64,000 nt of DNA from Cochliopodium minus (Eukaryota > Discosea > Himatismenida > Cochliopodiidae): contig JAMYWO010000002.1 of the NCBI GenBank assembly GCA_024220525.1, positions 20,220 to 84,219 on the forward strand. The letters are read 5' to 3'. Numbering within the stretch: the first letter of the stretch is position 1; each line of letters begins with the position of its first letter. Below, in pieces: positions 24,629 through 36,506 of the stretch. The translations under genes and the position numbers were made by a program. The notes beneath the pieces were generated by a model that had not been told where the DNA came from, ran no database searches, and worked only from the letters and a program-made list of their open reading frames with translations.

Positions 24629-27600
24629 ATGGATAGTCATTTCTTTTTTAATAAGAGTGGACATAACATATCTACACACCAACCAAACAGCCCATTGGGA
24701 AACACCAATACCTCGTTTATACAATCACCAGTGAATTATAACCAACATCAATCAGGAGGTGATTATTTTGAGATGTATGATAGCCCAAATAAAAGCCCAC
24801 CAAAAAATACACTTTATAATCCAACTCATATTCAACAAGAAAAGATAAACATCATACCAGATAAATGGATTGATAAATCTATGTCTCAAGAAATTCTCAT
24901 TAATTTAGATAGAGCAATATTTGATATCAAAAAGAAAATAGTGGAAGATAATGATAGAAAAATTTTGGAAAACAAGAAATCAATGATCCCTAATTTGAAT
25001 ATGGATAAAAAAAGATTTCAGGTTTTGCCTGATTTCATTAAAGAACTTGGTGAACCTGATATATTCCAAGATAACGGAATATTTCCAGAAATAGAGAGAT
25101 CATGGAAGACGTTTGATAATAAATTATTCTTTTGGAATCACAGTGATTTGTAAAAATATATAATAATGCTTCTTCTTAAAATTATAATTATAATGCTTAT
25201 ATTAAATTATCCTTTCAATATTGATCAATAATATCTCATTTAATTCATTTCACTATATTACGTGCATCAAATCAAAATTTAACTTTAAGTAAGATTTAAT
25301 AAACTTTATTTTAGGGATGACATAACAATTTGGGAAACAACCCAGACAATCATTGCTATCGCCTTGGTCACTCCAAAAAAAGATCTGTTCATACAAGAAA
25401 TCAGATATCTGCTTTTCATTGCGACACCACTCGAAGTAATAGTTTTGGCTGTTTTGTTCGAAGGGAACAACGTGCACGGAGAAATGAAACTACAAACAAG
25501 TAACATTATTTTTTTAGAAAAATTAAATAATATTTATCTTTTAATTTTTAAATAAATAGCAAATATATCCATCACGTCAGATGATGTAAATTTTGGGAGC
25601 ATTGTGGGAACACAAAATGGAAGAGTATTTATGGGAGGAGGAGACGGGAACCTTTATGAATTTGAATATGAAGAAAAGTCAGGTTGGTTGTTCAACAAAA
25701 AGTGCCGCAAACGCAACCACACTCAGACAACTATAGATTATTTCATTCCTTCTTTCCTTTCGTGGACTGGAGTAGATCCAATAGTAAAAATATGTGTTGA
25801 TGAGAGTAGAAACTTGTTGTACACATTGAGCGAAAAGAGCATAATAACTCTTTACAGCCTTGGTTTCGGAAACACAATTACAAAAGTCACAACAATGTCC
25901 AACATTGCAAATAATCAAGCCATCAGACAAATTGGAGTGACCCCTGAAACATTCAAAATCGTTTATATAGCTCCCATAACAAGCAGCGAGTCCAGCAACG
26001 TAAACTTGGTGGCAGTGACAAAGTTGGGAAGAAGAATTTACTTTACAACAAGCAAAAACATGTTAACAAACTCTTCCTTGGAAATTTATGACGCCAAGGA
26101 TCTCGTAGATAATGTTCCTCGAAATGTACAAAAAGCCTACTACAAAGATGGCATTCTCATCATGTCTTCTCGCTTGTCGGATCATGAAGACGACTTGGTT
26201 TATATCAGAGTGGAAGCATCCCAAATAGGAAGAGATACGGAAGAAGTCAACCAAGTGAAAATGAACTGTAAGGTCTTGTCTATTTCCGAACAACCCCAAA
26301 CTGCTTCGTTGGCTCACTTTACAGACAATTTTGTAAATAATCAGAGTGATCAAAAATCCAAAGAAATCATCTCCCAATATTACACTCCCAAGAGAGTTTT
26401 CATTTGTTTGACCAACGAGGGAAGCATCTTTATTGAAAAGTTGAGGCCAAAGGATCAGCTCGAGTTTATCTTGATGAGAACGGGAGGAAGATTAGATTCG
26501 AAAGAAATCAACAATTTTTTCAAGTACTACGGACATGAAGAAGCTTGTTTGATGTGTCTTTTGCTATGTTGTAGCTCAAGCACCCCTCAAAACATCAGTG
26601 AGTGGGCTTCTCGACTTTTCCACCAAAAAGGAAACGAAGTGATATACATGGGCCAAGAAAAGAGCTTCAAATACAACTCTGTTTGTCTTTATGTCTCTAG
26701 ATTATTGAGAAACATCTGGGAATTAAATTTGTTCAGTTTAGACAAGGCAGTTGTGGGAGATTTAAAAGAGATCTACAATCAGTTGAACTCCCTTTCATCA
26801 TTCATGATCTCGAACAACTTGTTGCCACAAAACCCACAAAACTACATGAGCAACATGGTCTACAGCAACGAAGACATCTTGCTTTCTCGCATCCACATGC
26901 TTTTCAAGAGATGTGCAGAAGCTCTCCAATTGTTGATCATCATCATCAATGATCCTCAACTTTCAAGGTTGATCCCAGAGATTGACAAATTCAGCGAGAC
27001 AACTCCGACCAATTTTTTTGTGCTTGCCACTCAACCTGCTGGCTCCAAACTTGTCCTCAAGCTCATACCTGAAATGTTGAGTCTTTTGCCCACTCCCCAA
27101 GAAAAAAAAATGTTGAACGAGAAACTTGAAGAGAGCTGCCCCACGCTCTACAACAAAATTCTTAAAGAAAAATACTACGCCAATCAGATCATTGAATCTA
27201 CCTCAGAACTTCGTGGTACAGAGTATCTCCACTCTAATTTGATGGCATCGTTCGAAATTTACATGAGATTGGCTCCTCATTTGTCTCTTTCCGAATGCGA
27301 GTACATCCTCAATAAGTACGAATCTCTCAAGTTCTATGATGGATTCGTAAGATTAGCTCTTAACATTGCTAAATACAAGTCCAACGAGGAAGTCTTCCAA
27401 ATTTACAAACACATCTTTGATCTCCTCGAAAACCTCCGCAAATCCATCAATCAAGACTACAACATCGTCAAGCAGATCGCCATCGACGAAGGTAACGAGA
27501 TGTTCTTCGCCTACCTCTTCAAACAATACGAAGTCACCAACAACACCTCTGAATTGTTGCCCGAGAACCCTTCTCTCCCACTAGAACAGTTCTTAAAGAC

Positions 27601-28673
27601 TCAATCAGAATTGTATGCATCTTTCAGAGAGCCTCTATCAAACTACTATAAAAAATTTGAGAGATTCGACGAAGCAACCAAGATTCTCGTTGACCTCGCT
27701 TGTACTAATGGTATCAACTTGGATGCTCGCTTTTATTACCTCCGCAAAGCCTTTTCTATTGTCGGTGACAACAACTGTCAGCGTGTCTCTCCTACCACTC
27801 GTAACCTCGTCAACAGCACTTTCCAGAACGCCGAGATCCAGGCTGTCATTTTGGAGTCTGCCATCAACATCAACGACAACCTCGCAGAGGATGAGAACTT
27901 TGAAAAAGTTGAAAAACTCAAAAATCTCATCAAACAACTTTCTTTACGTTTACATCCTTTGTTCGAACTCAACCAAATTTCTTACCAGTAAGTTTTTTTT
28001 AAAAAGTTTTTTTTCCCATCTTGATCATTTATATTTTTTATAAAAATTAATTCTTCTTCTTTTTAGATTTAGCTTCCCTGAAATAAATCTCAGAATTCTT
28101 TCCCAAGTCAACAGCTACCAAGAGCACATCGTCAACAAATGCTGGAAGAAGATCCTCAAAAAGGAGTCCGCCACCACTAGAGACATCAACATCTACAGGG
28201 ATTCCGTCAAGGAGAGAATCAAGCTGGTCACTTCTACCCTCAACAAATCAACCACCCATTCTTTTTTCCCCGTTGAGATGATCTGTTATTTTCTTGAGAA
28301 AGCAAGTTTAAGTAAAACTAAAAACTTGCAAAAGTATGATCACTCTTGGGTTTACAAGTTTCTTTTGGAGATCAACATTTCTTATGAGACCCTTTTCACT
28401 ACTTATGCTCACATCCTCACCAAGGAAGATTATCCTTACGACAAAAAAATCTCCGAAAAGAAGATTAAAGATGACATCAAGTTTCACATCGCTCACATTT
28501 TCTGCGATTTCATCCTTGATTGGAAATCCATTAACGAGAATCGCCAGGCCAGATTCTTCAAAAAGTTGGTCAACAAGACCAAGATCAAGCAGTTTATCGA
28601 ACACATCCAACAATTGTCAAAAACTAACAACCATTTACTCAAAAAATGGTTTGATCTCGAGCAACAAATCTGA
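24629..28673 (+). CDS. NUP155: Nucleoporin Nup155/Nup170 family
   Basis: Four exons (24629-25149, 25315-25499, 25560-27987, 28067-28673) give 1246 aa. After a disordered Asn/Ser/Pro-rich N-terminus comes the beta-propeller of the family (DDITIWETTQTI, FGSIVGTQNGRVFMGGGDGN, YEFEYEEKSGWLFNKKCRKR). A long alpha-helical solenoid follows (for example ARFYYLRKAFSIVG). Length and order fit the inner-ring scaffold nucleoporins Nup155/157/170, which hold the nuclear pore to the membrane. The 3.0-kb coding stretch from exon 3 on has only one intron. Confidence 0.9.
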
Positions 28674-28766
28674 AAAAAAAAAAAACAGTTTTTAATAAAT
28701 ATTTTCTATTTAATCTATGAATGAAAATTTAATCTTTTTTAAAAATAAAATTGAGAAATTTTCAGA

Positions 28767-29831
28767 ATGGAAGAATATAAATTGGTTGTGGTTGGGGGTT
28801 GTGGAGTAGGGTATAATTTCAAATTTTCAATTTGTGGTTATTCTAAATAAAAATAATTTGGAGATACAATATTATTGATCAGAAATATCTAATTATGATG
28901 TTATTTATTTTTTCAATCTCTTGATATCCATCTTAAATATTCACATTTTTCAAGAAAAACTTCATTGGTTAATCAATTTGTTCTAAACCAATTTGCTGAA
29001 GGTATAAACAAAAGGATATTAAAAAACAAATTGATGATATTCAAAAATTATAATTTTTTTTTAGAATATGATCCAACAATTGAAGATTCTTATAGAAAAA
29101 TAGTGAAAATAGATGATGAATCATTTATTTTGGAAATAATAGATTCAATTGGTGAAAAAAAAATATGAATTTAAAATTAATTAAATTTAATAAAAATTAT
29201 AAAGTACAAGAATTCTCTGCGATTCAAGGTTCAAATATTCTTCTTTTAAAGGTTAATTTAATTGAAGTTTCTTTTGAAAAGAGCAATTTTATGTTAAAGG
29301 AAAAGGATTTTTGATAGTGTACAGCATAACTGATAGAAACTCTTTTGATGAAGCCTTAACGTATAGAGAAAAAATATATAGAAAAAGAGATGATGATTCT
29401 TTTCCCTTGGTTGGTGTTATTTTTATTAAATAAAATTATTCAATTCAAACTTTTAAATTTTTAGTTTGTATCAATTAATTTTATTTCAAATTTTTTATAA
29501 ACAAAAAGGTGTTGGTAGGAAATAAATGTGATTTGGAAGATGAAAGAGAAGTAGCAACAGGAGAAGGAAAAGATTTTGCAAAATCAATTGGATGTCCTTT
29601 TTATGAAACTTCCGCCAAAACAAGATTTAATGTTGGTATGAAAGATTGAATTCTTAAAAAAAAAATGGTCAAAATTTTAAAATTCTTTTAGAGGAAATTA
29701 TTTTTGAATGTGTGAGAGAAATCCGAAACCTTGAGGTGAGAGATTTTTTTTTTTGTTTTAGATTTTGATTTAGTGAATTTTTTGAAAACAAGCCTAAAAG
29801 AAAAGAAAAGAAAGATTGCCATCTATTTTGA
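28767..29831 (+). CDS. Ras-like GTPase with altered G1 and G3 motifs
   Basis: Eight small exons (28767-28810, 28955-29001, 29065-29151, 29205-29228, 29282-29409, 29509-29635, 29692-29735, 29793-29831) give 179 aa. It starts like Ras ([20 protein letters not shown]) and keeps the effector segment [11 protein letters not shown], the NKCDL base-binding motif and ETSAK. It ends with a prenylation box, CHLF, after a basic stretch. Two things are odd. Position 12 is Cys where Ras has Gly. The DTAGQE motif reads DSIVQE, one residue shorter than Ras over this stretch and without the invariant Gly. Both would be expected to slow GTP hydrolysis or alter switch II. The 24-nt exon 4 carries this motif. 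Confidence 0.85.
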
Positions 29832-29945
29832 TTTAGAAATATTTCTTTTGAATGAAAGAATTAATATTAAATTTTTAAAAACCAATTCAAGAAAATGAGT
29901 TTAATTTTTATTCACATTTTATTACACATTCTTTTTTTTTTTTTT

Positions 29946-30516
29946 TCATAATATCGAATCATTTTCCAGTCTCTCATTGTTTCGAGTGATGAAAGATTGA
30001 ATCTTAGATTTATGTGTTGGATCCAAAGAGAAAGGAATCAAATAATTCTCCGCGAACTCTCTATTTTCCTTTGATAATTTCTCTAACTCTTTCCTTTTTT
30101 GATTATAGAAGATATGATATGATATGGATGCATGTTTTGCATTATTGTTGAAATTCTGGCAATAATTTCTATAGTGATCATTCACCTTTGATAAAATAAA
30201 AATTAAAATATTATATGTGTTACATTTCTTTTTTACCAAATCATATAAAGCTTCTTTTTGAGGAGTATTTTTATCTTTAATCATCACAATCTTTCTCTTA
30301 GGTTTAGATCCAATACTCTTCTCCAATAAATCTGCTTTGATGAATATTTCTTTCTTCACAAAAGCCAATTTATTCCTATCATTATCCCCTCCATCACTGT
30401 ATTCTATGGTCTCCTCTGGATCATTTTTATTATTTTCATTCTATCAATTGAAATTTATTTGTCAAAAATAGAATATTTATTTATATTTATATTTATATTT
30501 AAAATTTTACAATCAT
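29946..30516 (-). CDS. Hypothetical charged protein with a 6-nt first coding exon
   Basis: I do not recognise the family. The model is exon 1 30516-30511 (only ATGATT), then 30440-29946, giving 166 aa. The stretch 30236-30186 begins GTAAAAAAG, ends ATCAAAG, is 51 nt long and AT-rich. It looks like an in-frame intron, and removing it gives 149 aa. The N-terminus is acidic (NDPEETIEYSDGGDNDRNK) and the remainder is Lys-rich and helical (FYNQKRKELEKLSKENREFA). The gene converges on the Ras-like gene. The start and the intron are both uncertain. Confidence 0.5.
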
Positions 30517-31251
30517 TTCTGTTGTAAATTGATTTCAAAATATCTTTTATTTTTTCTTTTTTTTTTTTTTTTTGATTTTTTATATTTTTCTAAAAGCATT
30601 TATTGAAGACAATGTGGAGCCATGAACATTTATTAAGCGGAGAAATAATTGCCAAATGAATATTTAATTTTAATCGTTTTATTTATATTTGGCATTTTGA
30701 TAAATAGAATTATTTGGCCGAATGTTTTATTGAAGCATAAAATAAAATCAGAAATAAAAAAAAGATATGTTCAACGTTTTCTTTTGAAAATTATTAGGGT
30801 AACATATCTCAACGTAAGATAATATATATTACTTTGGTTTAATATATATATTAGATATTAACAATACGAATAAATTTGTTAAAATTTTTTTACATGTAAT
30901 CAATTAAGAGTTCTTCTGTACTATTTCCTTTTCAACATTTTGTAGAATAATGAATTGAACTTGTCAAATAGACAAAATTTCAATTTTTTATTTATTTTTA
31001 TGTTCTTTCAATTTTTTTCATAAATAAATATGTGTTTGAATGAAAATATGAGATATAGAAAGTTTGATTATCAGTTCAAATTTAATTAAAAATTTGAATA
31101 AACTAGAAATGTATTAATTTAAATCTCTTCCATAATTATAAACTCCGATGGATTTTGTTGGCCTTCCAAGGGATTTCAAGGTGTCACCTTCTTTGAAAAA
31201 TTTCTCCCTTACGGAACAAAAACAAATTTGAATAAATATTTATTTATTAAA
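30517..31251. other. Intergenic, with a possible extra 3' exon of the UTP25 gene
   Basis: Most of this stretch is featureless AT-rich DNA. At 31119-31205 on the minus strand there is coding-like sequence (FFKEGDTLKSLGRPTKSIGV) ending in a TAA. It could be an alternative last exon for UTP25, using a weak GTTTTG donor and an acceptor just before GGAGAAA. Confidence 0.4.
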
Positions 31252-33734
31252 TTAACAAAACAAATGCGTGCTCTTTTGACTGGAGAGTATAGTTTTGGAT
31301 CTGCTAGTACCAACAACTCTGTCCAACTTAAATTTGTCGAATTTAGTATACAAAGTGAGGCAATAAGCATTAGGGTTGGAGAGGCAGTTGAGAATCTCAT
31401 CGTAAAAGTGAGAGTTGGTAGGAGGGGAATAGAAGATTACATTCTGGATGTTCTTGAGGTTGTATCTTCTAAAATAGTGGAATCTTTCAGAGTACAAAAG
31501 AAAAGGGACGGGCTCCTTGTAAAACTGGGTGAGAACAGAATTAATTTTGTTTTGAGAGATGTACTCGGAAATTTTCAAAAACTCTATCTCCTCTTCTTGC
31601 ATAAAGTTTCTCACACGAACAAAGTCGAAATAGGAAGGAACGAAAACGATGGTGTTGGTCTGCACAGAATGTTTGAGCTTTGGGAAAAGGACTTTGGAGA
31701 AATACTCGAAACGAGCATTGTCGAGTTCTTGAATAGAGCTACAATCAACTCGTTGGAAAAGTTGTTGGAGTTTCAAAGAAACATGGGAAATTCTTCCATT
31801 GTATACAGGTGTAAACTTGGCTCTTTTAGGATTGAAACAGTGGTTGTTAAAGATGGAGTTGATGTCTACTTCTTGATACTCAGAAAGAATGATGGTTTGG
31901 CGATAAAACTTTGCATTTCCGTCCAAACACCAGGGTCTGATACGAGAGAAGTCGGTGTCCCTTGTTTGCTTGGGTGTTCTGTTCAAATTTTTGAAAATGA
32001 GATCAACGTGCTCCCAATTCTGCATCAAAAACATTTCAGCATGATCCAAAACGAGGATTTCGAGCGAAGAAAGGAAATCATGTTCTCTGTCTTTGTCACC
32101 TTCTGTACCGATGATAGGTCTAAGGCCCAAAGGAGAAGCAATGATGATGTCAGACTTGTAAAAGTCAGAGTAAAGCTTTAACTTGGATCCTTCAAGAGCA
32201 ATTCCCAACTTGAACTCGTCACTCACATTTCCTTGGAAAAGCTTTTGAAAATCCAAGGGTTTTTTGGTGTTTTGTGTTTCTTCTTCCTCAGTAAACTCGA
32301 CTTCAAATTTGTTAGAGTTTGCAATTTGTTTCTAAGAAGAAAATGAATATAAATGAAAAAAAGTGAAAATTAAAATGAAAATGAAAATTAAAATAAAAAA
32401 AAATGAAAAATAAATTCGTTTATTTGAAAATGAGAAAAAAACAAAGTTTGTTACAATAAATTGAACAGGAAGAAGTTGAACCAATCTGTTGACAATTTCG
32501 TATGCCATTCCTCTTGTACCTGCGAGAATGAGTACTTTAGGCCTTGTAAATCCACTATCCATATGAACTCTATAAAAAGTTTGTTTAGTGAGACAGGCTT
32601 TTCACTTTTTTAAAAAATATTTAAAAAGAAATTACATTGGTTTTTGAGTTTTTAATTTATAATTATTTCTTGAAACCAAGTCTTTAGATTTTAACAAATG
32701 GTTGATAACGTGCATCAAGTAAGTTTCTCTAATGTAGAGTGTTTGGTCGTGATTCAACATGTTAAAGGAAACGTCAAAGTACTTGTTCACCCAAGGAAAC
32801 AAAACTCCTTGAATATCATTAAATCTGAGATCTTATAAAAAAAAGATTAAAATATTAAATAATATAATAAAAGAAATAATAATTAACAAATTAATAATTG
32901 AAAAATCTTACCATTATAGATAATGTTTCTTTCTTTTTTATTTTTATCTTTTTTTATGTAATCTCTCCATCTTTTCACAAGTTTTTCTCGGAGAGCATAA
33001 TCTTTGCCGAGATTGTTGTAGGTCTGTGGTCTTTCTTCGGAACTCTCTATCAAAAGATTTTCGAATTCATATTTGAATTGAAATGGTTTTCTTTTCTCTT
33101 GCAAATCTTGTGCCTCTTGGGTGTCAATCACTCGGCTAAAAAAATCATAAATATATTTGTAGAAAATTGGAATTGTAGAATCTTACTTAAATCTTTTTGA
33201 AAATTCATTTTTCTCATTATTTTCCTCATCTTCAGAATCATCTTCCTTAATTTCCTCTCCTTCCAAATTTTCTTCTTCATCTATTTTATCTTCTTTATCT
33301 TTGTCATTCTTATTATTTTCTTTAATTATATTTTTATTTTCTTTGATTATGGTAATTTTCCTATCATTGAAGACTGGTATTTTGATTGAAGTTCTATCAT
33401 TATCCAATATCAATTCATTATCTTTATCTTTTGATACTCCAAAGCTATTTTTCAATTTATCCATAGCTGTTACTTCATCGTCCTCCTCAAATGAATCCTC
33501 ATTTTCATCATCTTTCTTTGATTTTTTATCACTGAATTTTTTTTGATTGTTTTGCTTATTGATCTTTCCATCATTCTTCTTAATTTCTAATTCTTTCTGT
33601 CTAATTAACCCATCCTTCCTATCTTTTCCAATTGTGGTGATTTTATTCTTTTCCTCAACATCATCATAATATAACTCATCATTTCTTTTCCTTTTGGCCT
33701 TTTTGGCCACATTTCTCGCCATCCTTTTCTTCAT
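31252..33734 (-). CDS. UTP25: UTP25 (Def/DIEXF), small-subunit processome protein
   Basis: Five exons (33734-33187, 33135-32912, 32831-32636, 32569-32455, 32331-31252) give 720 aa. The N-terminal 180 residues are Lys/Asp/Glu-rich and disordered. The rest is the UTP25 degenerate-helicase fold: TRPKVLILAGTRGMAYEIVN, then SDIIIASPLGLRPIIG, LEILVLDHAEMFLMQNWEHV and RHSVQTNTIVFVPSYFDF-type sequence. The helicase-like motifs lack a P-loop, as is usual for Utp25. The role by family is 18S rRNA maturation in the nucleolus. A second possible C-terminus is described under the adjoining intergenic entry. Confidence 0.88.
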
Positions 33735-34395
33735 GCTTATTTTTTTTTTTTTTTCATTTATTTCCCATAATTTTATAAAGAGGATTCTTCCAATATTTGA
33801 TCCATACCTTATCTTTTTGGCAAAATTTAACCACTATAAAATTTTTATTATATCTCCTCTAACAGAAATATTAGGTATATTTTTTGGAATTCATGAAATA
33901 TAATATATGATCCAAGTCGTTCTTTTATTTGAATTTTAAAAAAAGACAAAATGGATAACATCTTATGTAAATTCCTATTTATAAAAATTGGTTTAAATTT
34001 CGTTCTAAAATAACATTTTTGAAATAGATTAAATTTAAGCCTTTTTTCTCTTTCAATATAAAAAATTTTCAATACAGAGAAAATCAAATAAATAAAATTC
34101 TCATTTTTAAATTAAAATATTTATAAATAAAAATAAAAAAAAAAAAAATCAAATTATATAGCCCCTATAAAAGAGCTATAAATAATTTTTCCCAATTTAA
34201 AATTTGCCAAATTTAGAAGAGGACATTTGTATTATAACTGTATTTAAATAATCATATATAAAAAAAGACTTTTCAAAGTAAGATTTTTAATTTATTTTCT
34301 CTATTTAAAAAAAAATATATAATAAATTTATAATAATTTTATTACTGCAATACTAATAAATTATATTCTCAAACTAAAATTTTTTATCTCTTAGA
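33735..34395. other. Intergenic, nothing recognised
   Basis: 661 bp of AT-rich DNA between divergent UTP25 and an unknown gene. No open frame with coding character and no RNA gene is visible. Confidence 0.5.
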
Positions 34396-34977
34396 ATGAC
34401 AACAAAAGCCAGTGGAAAATTTAGAAACAATCTTGAAAGAGGACTATTAGGAAAATCAGACTCCATTTTAATTTTGCCAAGAGATAATAAATCTATTTTG
34501 GTACCCAAGCCAATGCATTTAAATAGTATGCTAACTAATGACCTGAGAACATCATCAAAGAGATCTGCATTGAGTATAGGTTTTTCTTCAGATAATAATA
34601 AAAATAACGGACTGGACTTTTCCGAATCAAAAAGAAGAGTTTTTTCAAATACCTTTGATGATGAGTGCACCAGACAAGTTTGCGATGAAATTCAAAATAT
34701 AATTCAAAGCGAAATTCCTTATGAAGGAATCAACTCGCTTAATTTCAACGTTTTAGATTCTTTCACTTCTGATATAGATTTTTTCGAATACTCTATTACT
34801 GATGAAAGGGATGTTTCTGCTTATTCTGTTGCACCTCCTTCTAGGGCTTCTAACCCTGTCGTTGCCAATTCTGCTTTCTCTGAAGAAAGATTAGAGAATG
34901 AAGGAGCCGAATTGGGCATTTTTTCCATCTCTCCCCCTTCAAGATCTTCCATCTCATCCTTTTGGGATACTAATTGA
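34396..34977 (+). CDS. Hypothetical disordered protein, 193 aa
   Basis: A single open frame without introns. The sequence is Ser/Asn/Asp-rich and probably disordered. The N-terminus has RxxL segments (RNNLERGLLG) that resemble APC/C destruction boxes, and there are two similar blocks, SVAPPSRAS and SISPPSRSS, near the C-terminus. It is too divergent to assign. A link to cell-cycle degradation is only a guess from the RxxL motifs. Confidence 0.55.
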   Translation: MTTKASGKFRNNLERGLLGKSDSILILPRDNKSILVPKPMHLNSMLTNDLRTSSKRSALSIGFSSDNNKNNGLDFSESKRRVFSNTFDDECTRQVCDEIQNIIQSEIPYEGINSLNFNVLDSFTSDIDFFEYSITDERDVSAYSVAPPSRASNPVVANSAFSEERLENEGAELGIFSISPPSRSSISSFWDTN

Positions 34978-35215
34978 CTGTTTATAAAAAAAAATTCTCT
35001 AAATGATGGAGGAAGAATTGAGCGGGGGGGATACTTTTGATTGTTTAATATGTTTTTATCTTCTCTTGTATTTTTTCTTCTATCTATTATATTGTATGAA
35101 ATAAAAAATTTTTTTATTCTATTTAAAATTTTGTTGTGGTTTTGAAATAATTTCTCTTTTAGGTGATTTTTCTTTTGAATTTTCAAAGATTGGATTCGAA
35201 TTATATAAAAAAAAA

Positions 35216-36203
35216 ATGAATGATTTAATCGCTGGTAATTTATCTGGAATTTTGGCAACAGTATTTGTGCATCCCATCGATACTATAAAAGTTAGCTTTT
35301 CAAAGATCAAATTTTCTTTTCTTTCTCATTCTTCATGAAGATACGAATCCAAACAAATCCACAATTATACAAAAATACATTTGACTGTTTGAGGAAAGTA
35401 ATACATAAAGAAGGATTTATGACATTATATTCAGGGATAATCCCACCCATCATTTTAACAGGATTTCAAAATGGAATTATATTTGGATCATACGCTCCAT
35501 TATTGAGATTATTGAAGAAATTGGATAATAAACATCATCAACATGGACCAAATTCAAATTTACCCAAACCAAATTTGATGAATATTTACATTGTATTTTC
35601 CAAATTTTTAAATTTTGATTTACAACTGAGAACTGGTTTGTTTTTTTTCTTTTCATATAGGCAGGTTTTATAACAGGAACTGCACAAGTTTTATTAGCAA
35701 CCCCCATAGAATTGGTGAAGATTAGATTACAGATATATCCACGTGAATATAAGAACACATGGGATTGTGCAAGAAAGATATTCAGAGAGGGAAAAACATT
35801 GATTGGAGGAATAAAAAGATTGAATAGAGGAATCACTCATACATTCAACAGAGATAGTTTTTCATATGGAACTTATTTCGCGGGATATGAATTCACCAAA
35901 TATGCTTTGATTGAACATATGAACATGCAGAATTATTTAGCCCCTTTGGCAATGTTCATTGCTGGGGGAGTTGCAGGTTGTTTATCTTGGGCAACCATTT
36001 ATCCTATTGATGTGCTTAAATCAAGATATCAAGCAGATTTGAACCCCGAAAAGGTCTATTATTTCAAATATCTCATGAGGACTTATAGATCTCATGGTTA
36101 TAAGATCTTCTTCCGGGGATTCGGGGCGACCATGTATCGGGGATTTTTTATGAATGGTTTTACTTTTATTTTCTATGAAGCTGCCATTCATCTTTTGAAA
36201 TGA
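35216..36203 (+). CDS. Mitochondrial carrier family protein (SLC25)
   Basis: Three exons (35216-35290, 35341-35592, 35661-36203) give 289 aa. All three carrier signatures are present, one per repeat: HPIDTIKIRIQ, TPIELVKIRLQ and YPIDVLKSRYQ. Each belongs to the PxD/ExxK/R type that forms the salt-bridge gates of inner-membrane transporters. The second and third signatures look most like the carnitine/basic amino-acid carrier branch, but the substrate cannot be read from motifs alone. The presence of the gene argues for mitochondria with transport function. Confidence 0.9.
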
Positions 36204-36506
36204 GGATCCATTTTTTTTGACTTGCTTTCACATTCTGTTATTGATTGAGAAATTTCCATGCATTTCATCTCATTTAGTTAGGAATTAAATTATTTAACCA
36301 AATTTTCACTCCTTTATTTGATTTCAAAAGAATTCTTTTCCAAATTCATTTAAGAAATGATCTTCAAATTCTTTCATGCACAAATATCTCATATTCATTC
36401 TATTCTTTTTGTAAACAATGAAGATAGAGATGTTTAAATAGAAAAGTAAAAAGAATGTTTTATTTTAAAAATTATAAAATTAAAAAAAATAAAAAAAAAA
36501 ATTAAA
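36204..36506. other. Intergenic, nothing recognised
   Basis: 303 bp of AT-rich sequence between the carrier and the first M43 protease. No feature seen apart from the likely promoter and 3' end signals of its neighbours. Confidence 0.5.

Noticed and set aside
29205-29267. Longer version of Ras exon 4, ending at the later AAG before GTTAAT
   Set aside because: It puts the next exon out of frame. Ending at 29228 keeps phase and the [16 protein letters not shown] alignment with Ras.
31228-32181. A 317-codon plus-strand open frame
   Set aside because: It overlaps the last exon of UTP25 on the other strand; only the minus strand shows family motifs.
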